Part shown: positions 4,040-6,327 of the stretch, one piece after another | How the letters are laid out: each line of letters begins with the position of its first letter | How positions within the stretch are numbered: the first letter of the stretch is position 1 | Assembly: GCA_023228925.1 (NCBI GenBank) | Contig: JALOAF010000037.1 | Span: forward strand, 1 to 6,327 | Length of the DNA stretch: 6,327 nucleotides | Direction of reading: 5' to 3' | From: Candidatus Absconditabacterales bacterium | GTDB taxonomy: Bacteria; Patescibacteriota; Gracilibacteria; Absconditabacterales; Absconditicoccaceae | Translations under genes and position numbers: made by a program | Notes under the pieces: model-generated | What the model saw: the letters and a program-made list of their open reading frames with translations, nothing else | Databases searched by the model: none | Told to the model about the DNA's origin: nothing

Positions 4040-6066
4040 AAATTTTAAAAAAATATGACCTTGAATTAAAAACACTGATATTATTGATAATTTCATTTAT
4101 ATATTCACACGTGATATCAGCCAAACTTTTCTCAGTAAAGCCAGTTAAATATGGCATGAGTTCGATAACCGTTATAATAATACTCTATGTTTGTTTTTAT
4201 TTTTTAATTAAAAAAGTATTAAATTGTATTGATTATGCAAGTGGTAAAATAGAAGTAAAAAACATGATTTCTGAAAAAAAATTTCATAGAAATGCTATTT
4301 TAATGTTTATTTCTGGAATAATATTTTTCACATTAAATATTTTCATAACGTTTGATTTTTTTAAAACATTTTCAATAGAAATTCAATCATATATTTTTAT
4401 AATTGCGGTTTTAAACGGATATGGTCTTGTATCTTATTTTCAGTTTATTGCTAATCAGAAAATTATTAAAAATTTTATTTTTTTTAAAAACTATTTTATG
4501 CAAAATAATACAAACACAAACAATGAAATCTCAAAATTTAACAGTAAAATTAATAGCATTAACTATATTTATTATTTTACATTTATGATTATATCCTCAA
4601 TACCTATTTGGATAATTATATTTAAAACAAAAAATCTCATAAATACCAACGGATTTAACGATTTATCAAATTTATCAATTATTAAAATAGTCGCTGGAGT
4701 GACTTATATTATTTACATATTTAATTTTACATCATTTACAGATTCAGGAATTTTATATCAAACACAATCAGAATTTATTCAAAATCCAAATAAATCAAAA
4801 CGAGTTCTTTACGGATTAGCTGGTATAATTCTACTTGCATTGTTTTATACTGTAATTATGGTGATGATTATTTTATTTATTTTTTCAATGAGTGAATATA
4901 TATTTAAAATTAATTTTCCCATTAAGGTTCCATTATTTTATATTCAATTTCTTGTGCATTTGACAATCGGTTATACAATAATTGTTTTTTTGAGTATATT
5001 TCTGAAAATAAAATCAATAAAGTATTTTATTAAAATTCGCAAAGTTTTTATAAATAATTTATCAGAAATTAAAACTTATTTAGAAGATAATAAAAAGATG
5101 GATGATGATTACACTAAAATATATTTAACCTTCCAGGAAAAAATTCAAAAACACAAGTTGATTATAAGTTTTGTTGTTTTATCTTTCTTATACGTTTTTA
5201 CAGAATTTGTCCGTTTTATAATTTTCAATCAGGATTTACTAAAACATGGGCTTACAATAAATTATTTTTTGACTTCAGTAATTATAATTTTCTTTGTAAT
5301 TATTTCAACAATCCCTTTTTTGATTAAAATAAAAAACTTTAAAATATCAAACTTTTCAAGATTAAATAATATAGATTTAATGGTAATGCTCGTGATTTTT
5401 ATTTTTTTGGGAATTATGTTTTTTGTTCTGTTACCAGCATTTATAATTAAAAATCCAAGTTTTATTTTCAATTTTAAAACTCTTACAGCAGAACAGTTTA
5501 TAACTAATATGCTTTTTTCGATGAGACTGCTTTTTCTTTCAGTGTTATATTATCTGATATATCCGAATTATAAAATTGTCTTTGATTTTTTAACAAAATA
5601 TAAATCTGATAAGACTGAAATAGAAAAGGCTGTCAACTTTTTGAAAGTATTTAAACTTATATCATTATTTTTTGTTTCAACATCAATTATTACAATGAGT
5701 ATTTCAGTTTTTTATAATATTACTCATATAAGAGAATGTATTTTTCCATTCATAATAGTAATTTATTTTTTTACACATTTAATATCTCTGTATTACTGTA
5801 TATTTTATTATGATAAATTTAAAAGCAGACAATTTAATAAAATATTCAAATATCCCTATTTGAAAAGAACAGGATATTATGTTGTTATACTGAATTTAAT
5901 TACATTTGTAGTTTCAAAAATTATTTTTTTCAATGTTGAACAAAATGAATTATTCTTAAAAAGTGCTTTTTTAAACAATTTTATAAATGTAAGTTTTGCA
6001 TTGTTCCTTTCTATAGCTGTTATAATTTATGCTTCTGAAAAAACCTTGATAGAAATTGAAAGTTAA
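4036..6066 (+). CDS. Large polytopic membrane protein, 676 residues, about 16 membrane segments, unknown family
   Basis: The product is dominated by long Ile/Phe/Leu-rich stretches. Likely membrane segments lie near residues 12-29, 42-62, 85-108, 115-138, 176-197, 212-232, 257-285, 297-325, 374-398, 407-432, 448-472, 488-510, 537-560, 567-592, 613-633 and 645-666. They fall into about eight helical hairpins, with basic or polar links at 139-175, 326-373 and 511-536. No nucleotide-binding, transporter-signature or catalytic motif is recognisable. The ATG at 4036 is preferred because GGAA lies nine bases upstream and the short upstream frame ends on it as ATGA; a TTG five codons earlier (4021) has no binding site, and TGA at 4006 closes the frame. 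It sits in the inner membrane and is followed after 14 bp by a methyltransferase, which suggests joint expression. A flippase, exporter or lipid-processing role is possible but not shown. Confidence 0.85.
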   Translation: MKILKKYDLELKTLILLIISFIYSHVISAKLFSVKPVKYGMSSITVIIILYVCFYFLIKKVLNCIDYASGKIEVKNMISEKKFHRNAILMFISGIIFFTLNIFITFDFFKTFSIEIQSYIFIIAVLNGYGLVSYFQFIANQKIIKNFIFFKNYFMQNNTNTNNEISKFNSKINSINYIYYFTFMIISSIPIWIIIFKTKNLINTNGFNDLSNLSIIKIVAGVTYIIYIFNFTSFTDSGILYQTQSEFIQNPNKSKRVLYGLAGIILLALFYTVIMVMIILFIFSMSEYIFKINFPIKVPLFYIQFLVHLTIGYTIIVFLSIFLKIKSIKYFIKIRKVFINNLSEIKTYLEDNKKMDDDYTKIYLTFQEKIQKHKLIISFVVLSFLYVFTEFVRFIIFNQDLLKHGLTINYFLTSVIIIFFVIISTIPFLIKIKNFKISNFSRLNNIDLMVMLVIFIFLGIMFFVLLPAFIIKNPSFIFNFKTLTAEQFITNMLFSMRLLFLSVLYYLIYPNYKIVFDFLTKYKSDKTEIEKAVNFLKVFKLISLFFVSTSIITMSISVFYNITHIRECIFPFIIVIYFFTHLISLYYCIFYYDKFKSRQFNKIFKYPYLKRTGYYVVILNLITFVVSKIIFFNVEQNELFLKSAFLNNFINVSFALFLSIAVIIYASEKTLIEIES

Positions 6067-6071
6067 AGGAG
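6065..6071 (+). promoter_or_regulatory. Shine-Dalgarno site of the methyltransferase gene
   Basis: AAAGGAG overlaps the stop codon of the membrane-protein gene and stands nine bases before the ATG at 6081. It fixes the start of the methyltransferase and supports translation from a shared transcript. Confidence 0.75.
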
Positions 6072-6080
6072 ATTTTAATT

Positions 6081-6327
6081 ATGGCTTCTGAATGGATTTC
6101 TTATAATGAACTTGCCTGGACTGAGGATTTTTTAGCAAATCCAGCTGATTATGAAGAAGAAGTAAATGAATATATTAAAATAATTAAAAAAACAGAAAAA
6201 ATTCCAGTTAAAACAATATTGCATTTAGGAAGTGGTGCTGGCGGGTATGATATTCACTTTAAGAAACATTTTAAAATTAAAGGCGTTGATATAAGTGTTG
6301 GAATGCTTGAAAAGGCAAGAAATATTA
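6081..6327 (+). CDS. Class I SAM-dependent methyltransferase, 3' end outside the window
   Basis: The gene is cut by the right edge; 82 residues are visible. After an N-terminal helical segment with ELAWTEDFLANPADYEEEV (residues 10-28), the Rossmann-fold motif I appears as ILHLGSGAGG (46-55), a form of the glycine-rich S-adenosylmethionine loop. The end of strand 2 follows as GVDIS, with D70 placed to bind the ribose hydroxyls, and then GMLEKAR, typical of Methyltransf_11/25-type enzymes. The start has a strong AAAGGAG site. The substrate is unknown because the specificity regions lie beyond the window. It lies 14 bp after the membrane-protein gene with no terminator between, so the two are probably co-transcribed. 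A methyl transfer to a lipid, small molecule or protein handled by that membrane partner is possible but speculative. Confidence 0.88.
   Translation, partial: MASEWISYNELAWTEDFLANPADYEEEVNEYIKIIKKTEKIPVKTILHLGSGAGGYDIHFKKHFKIKGVDISVGMLEKARNI

Noticed and set aside
5262..5471. Open frame on the minus strand within the membrane-protein gene
   Set aside because: It is a lysine/isoleucine-rich shadow of AT-rich coding sequence, with no independent support.

Overview
The window is strongly AT-rich bacterial DNA (by eye roughly a quarter to 30% G+C). Shine-Dalgarno sites are of the GGAG type, promoters look like sigma-70 (TAAAAT -10 boxes), and intrinsic terminators end in long T runs. The lineage cannot be named from the sequence alone. 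Tetratricopeptide repeats, a drug-type ABC-F ATPase and class I methyltransferases occur in many Firmicutes and in AT-rich uncultured gut or environmental phyla.

Layout. (1) 2-967, plus strand: the C-terminal 321 codons of a tetratricopeptide repeat protein that enters from the left edge. (2) 978-1706, minus strand: a 242-residue phenylalanine-rich protein of unknown family, convergent with the TPR gene and only 10 bp from it. (3) 1707-2037: a non-coding stretch with a G-rich tract, a GGGGTCAGACC motif and two hairpins, possibly the remnant of a small dispersed repeat. (4) 2038-2261: a promoter and a long structured leader. The leader carries a 7-codon reading frame (MIVSILI), three mutually exclusive RNA pairings and two successive intrinsic terminators. 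(5) 2262-3845: an ABC-F ATPase of the antibiotic-resistance, ribosome-protection kind. (6) 3846-4035: a weak terminator, then a promoter whose -35 lies in a perfect 16-bp palindrome, then a 23-codon upstream frame that overlaps the next start codon as ATGA. (7) 4036-6066: a 676-residue protein with about 16 membrane segments and no recognisable family. (8) From 6081 to the right edge: the N-terminal 82 codons of a class I SAM-dependent methyltransferase, 14 bp downstream and so probably in the same operon.

The most informative part is the control region of the ABC-F gene. Base pairing read directly from the sequence supports ribosome-mediated transcription attenuation. When the short leader frame is translated normally, hairpin 1:2 and terminator 1 are favoured and the gene stays off. 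A ribosome held early in the leader frame would mask arm 1, free arm 2 to form a 14-bp antiterminator with the 5' arm of terminator 1, and let transcription proceed. This logic suits a gene whose product probably rescues drug-bound ribosomes, as described for vmlR and msrD. The second terminator just before the ribosome binding site has no obvious antiterminator and is unexplained.

The membrane protein and methyltransferase form a second, apparently independent unit with its own promoter. Their joint role is unknown.
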